Part shown: one piece after another, positions 30,400-32,115 of the stretch
Layout of the letters: every line of letters begins with the position of its first letter
Numbering within the stretch: position 1 is the stretch's first letter
IMG/VR virus record: IMGVR_UViG_3300031699_000007
Span: 1-32,115 of that record
Origin: a virus
Strand: one strand, 5' to 3'
DNA: 32,115 nt
The notes under the pieces: generated by a model
Told to the model about the DNA's origin: nothing
What the model saw: only the letters and a program-made list of their open reading frames with translations
Database searches by the model: none
Position numbers and translations under genes: made by a program

Positions 30400-31278
30400 T
30401 TGAAACGCGATCAATTCTATTTTACCCATGACGCCGATGCCAAAGATGATCAAAAAATAATTTTGATGATTGAAGACCTCGGTCTTGAAGGATACGGTAT
30501 ATTTTGGGTGCTTGTCGAATCACTAAGACAAGCAGCAGAATACCGGTTGCCGATCAAAATTATTCCCGCAATCGCACGTCGATATAACACCTCAACCGAA
30601 AAAATCAAAACACTCATCGAAAAATATTCTCTTTTTGAAATTGATGAAAATCTCAATTTTTACTCCAAAAGTCTGATTGAACGCATGCAACTATATGATG
30701 AAAAAGTTGAAAAGAGAAGACTTGCGGCCAATTCAAGGTGGGAATGCAAAAGCAATGCAAATGCATTGCAATTGCAATCCAAAAGCAATGCTAGTAAAGT
30801 AAAGGAAAGTAAAGTAAAGGAAAGTAAAGGAAATAATAAAAGAAAAGAATTAAAACACTTTGTCGACACTTCTTGCGAAGTGCGACTAAGTGAAAAGTTA
30901 TTTTCGCTTATACTTCAAAAAAATCCCAATCACAAAAAACCTAATATACAGTCATGGGCAAGACAGATTGATTTGATGATCAGGGTAGACAAGAGACAGA
31001 TAGAACAGATTGAAACTATAATTGATTGGTGTCAAGCTGATAGTTTTTGGCAAAATAATATTTTATCAACAAAAAAATTAAGGGAAAAATTTGACCAACT
31101 TTTTATGAAAATGAATAATGGAACCACTAAACATCAATCAAAATATGATCACAACATGGACGTTGCTAAAAGGATGATCAACCAGGCCCGAGAGGAGGCC
31201 GAAAATGATGAACAAAGAAAACGTTTACAAAGCCCTTGGGATGCTTTCGATTGTATTCCAGGACAAGAAAACGAGTGA
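30400..31278 (+). CDS. O-like replication initiator with Lin1244/DUF4373-like N-terminus
   Basis: A 292-residue protein. I chose TTG 30400 because AAGAGG lies at 30388-30392 and the protein then starts KRDQFYFTHDADAKDD, the usual start of the Lin1244/DUF4373 domain of phage replication proteins; an upstream start at 30352 would lie in the leader hairpin. Residues 1-110 form the winged-helix-like DNA-binding part (LGLEGYGIFWVLVESLRQ...). Residues 115-150 are a repetitive linker (two KVKES units) encoded by iteron-like DNA, like the origin within lambda O. Residues 160-290 are a helical C-terminal domain with a Trp at WARQIDLMIRVD and IDWCQADSFWQNNILS, a common ending for loader contact. It overlaps the next gene by 74 bases. 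Confidence 0.78.
   Translation: MKRDQFYFTHDADAKDDQKIILMIEDLGLEGYGIFWVLVESLRQAAEYRLPIKIIPAIARRYNTSTEKIKTLIEKYSLFEIDENLNFYSKSLIERMQLYDEKVEKRRLAANSRWECKSNANALQLQSKSNASKVKESKVKESKGNNKRKELKHFVDTSCEVRLSEKLFSLILQKNPNHKKPNIQSWARQIDLMIRVDKRQIEQIETIIDWCQADSFWQNNILSTKKLREKFDQLFMKMNNGTTKHQSKYDHNMDVAKRMINQAREEAENDEQRKRLQSPWDAFDCIPGQENE
30747..30840 (+). other. Candidate replication origin inside the initiator gene
   Basis: CAAAAGCAATGC occurs at 30747-30758 and again at 30780-30791, 33 bp apart (about three helical turns). Between them lie the inverted GCATTGC (30763-30769) and a perfect 14-bp palindrome ATTGCAATTGCAAT (30765-30778). Downstream come two identical 15-bp units AGTAAAGTAAAGGAA (30793-30822) and a partial third, forming a purine-rich, A-rich strand. 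Repeats next to an A-rich, easily melted region within the initiator gene is the design of lambda-type origins. Confidence 0.5.
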
Positions 31279-31639
31279 GGAATTTTATGGAATTTATTAT
31301 TCTCTTCTTAATGATTTGCCGGATATTGTGATTATTGAGTCTGTTAAAGATTGTTTGAAAGAATGCCGTTTTTTCCCTACAATTTCAGAAATCAGGGATA
31401 GATCAGAAAAGCATTTAAAAATTTTAGAATACAAAAACAACTTAGACCAAACAAAAAACAAAAAAAATATTGAAGAAAAAAAAGAAAACTCGGAAAAATT
31501 AAATCAACTTAATTATTTGAAAATAAGGATTCGCGGATTGGAGGATAAAAAAACATATGGTAAAGCAAGCAGAGAAGAAATCGAATTATTGCAGCGGCTT
31601 AGAGAACAATCGGCGGAAATCAATCAAACGTTTTCATGA
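31205..31639 (+). CDS. Helicase-loader-like replication protein (P-like), tentative
   Basis: A 144-residue protein starting inside the initiator gene with GAGGAGG before ATG 31205. Residues 5-60 (VYKALGMLSIVFQDKKTSEEFYGIYYSLLNDL then ALKE-like helix and RFFPTISEIRDRS) resemble the N-terminal fold of the loader and inhibitor of phage G40P helicase and similar proteins: a short helix bundle ending in FP-T-I-x-E-I. The rest is a Lys/Glu-rich helix. It would bring the host or phage helicase to the initiator. Similarity is by pattern, so the call is tentative. Confidence 0.55.
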   Translation: MMNKENVYKALGMLSIVFQDKKTSEEFYGIYYSLLNDLPDIVIIESVKDCLKECRFFPTISEIRDRSEKHLKILEYKNNLDQTKNKKNIEEKKENSEKLNQLNYLKIRIRGLEDKKTYGKASREEIELLQRLREQSAEINQTFS

Positions 31640-31955
31640 TCTGTGCCAAGAAAATTTAAAGGATGCTGATGGAAATTATTTTTGCCCATTTTGCGGAGAA
31701 ATAAAAAAAGAGTTTCTTTCGCCATTGACTGACAAAATTGTTTTGCTTGATTGTGAGTGTGAAAGAAAAATAAAACATTTAAGAGAAACTTACAAAAGTT
31801 ATCGTGAATGCAAACATAACGGGATTTTTTACTCTGATCTTATAGACGGGAAACGGAGGCCTGTAAATAGTGATGAAAATCAAATACTTATTTTTGGAAC
31901 AAAATTAAAAGATTCATTATCATGGGCAGAAAAGAAATTAGAAAATCAAAATTAA
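31557..31955 (+). CDS. Zinc-finger-like protein of unknown function
   Basis: A 132-residue protein with GGAGG twelve bases before ATG 31557, overlapping the previous gene by 83 bases. CPFCG (residues 43-47) and CECE (residues 68-71) could together hold a zinc ion. The N-terminus is basic, and the C-terminus is helical (GTKLKDSLSWAEKKLENQN). No family recognised; position in the replication module suggests a DNA- or protein-binding accessory. Confidence 0.65.
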   Translation: MVKQAEKKSNYCSGLENNRRKSIKRFHDLCQENLKDADGNYFCPFCGEIKKEFLSPLTDKIVLLDCECERKIKHLRETYKSYRECKHNGIFYSDLIDGKRRPVNSDENQILIFGTKLKDSLSWAEKKLENQN

Positions 31956-31970
31956 ATAAAGGGGTGCAAA

Positions 31971-32115
31971 ATGAGAGAAGCAAAATTTATCGGAATGATA
32001 AAAAAGGTGACGAGAAAAACAAATGCAAACGGAGATCAGGAATTGCAAATTGACTTTAGAGTTCCAAACGATCATGCACACAGTGCGGATTTACAGATTT
32101 TGAAAAATAATTTAT
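31971..32115 (+). CDS. Truncated gene at right edge, unknown
   Basis: Starts at ATG 31971 with AAAGGGG upstream and runs off the window with 48 codons present. The visible protein (MREAKFIGMIKKVTRKTNANGD... then FRVPNDHAHSADLQ) is basic with beta-strand character, recalling an OB-fold or small DNA-binding protein, but too little is visible for a call. Confidence 0.6.
   Translation, partial: MREAKFIGMIKKVTRKTNANGDQELQIDFRVPNDHAHSADLQILKNNL

Overview
The window is part of a tailed-phage genome. Short tail-tube-like and ejection-protein genes without any tail tape measure or sheath point to a podovirus. The head and tail module follows the order known from Bordetella phage BPP-1 and its relatives: terminase, portal of the T7 gp8 head-tail-connector family, Bbp19-like protein, scaffold, major capsid protein, Bbp16-like cement protein, gp11-like adaptor, gp12-like nozzle, GNAT-like gp13 protein, gp14-like and gp15-like proteins, and a giant gp16-like ejection protein. 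The DNA is moderately AT-rich and the early half is richer in A and T. Promoters look like ordinary bacterial sigma-70 sites, ribosome sites are strong, and no integrase, repressor, tRNA, CRISPR array or insertion sequence is visible. The host is probably Gram-negative by analogy with BPP-1-like phages, but the sequence does not prove this, and lifestyle cannot be decided.

Layout. Positions 1-1196 hold the 3' part of the large terminase gene and a DUF5675 gene. Positions 1197-2271 are an island: direct repeats, a GC-rich folded element, and two small genes on the minus strand with their own sigma-70 promoter. Positions 2272-20804 are the rightward virion operon, ending in a 2340-residue ejection protein with two HExxH motifs. 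Positions 20815-22564 are a small conserved gene, a coiled-coil membrane protein, a holin candidate and a permuted-papain hydrolase, together a likely lysis cassette. A strong terminator at 22636-22669 closes this block.

From 22712 a second rightward operon starts at a promoter that is almost a copy of the one driving the minus-strand island. It encodes small accessory proteins, then a recombination set (ERF annealing protein, YqaJ exonuclease, NinB-like protein, SSB, RusA) and a replication set (O-like initiator with a possible internal origin, helicase-loader-like protein, zinc-finger protein, and a truncated gene at the right edge).

The most interesting non-coding signals are: a well-folded 174-nt element of unknown class at 28844-29017; a possible 70-nt small RNA with its own promoter and terminator at 22565-22669; a structured leader that hides the ribosome site of the initiator gene; a two-gene cassette bordered by 14-bp repeats, one of which is the end of the ssb gene; and a shortened duplicate of the lysis hydrolase as first gene of the early operon. 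All folds and homologies here were read by eye, without searches.
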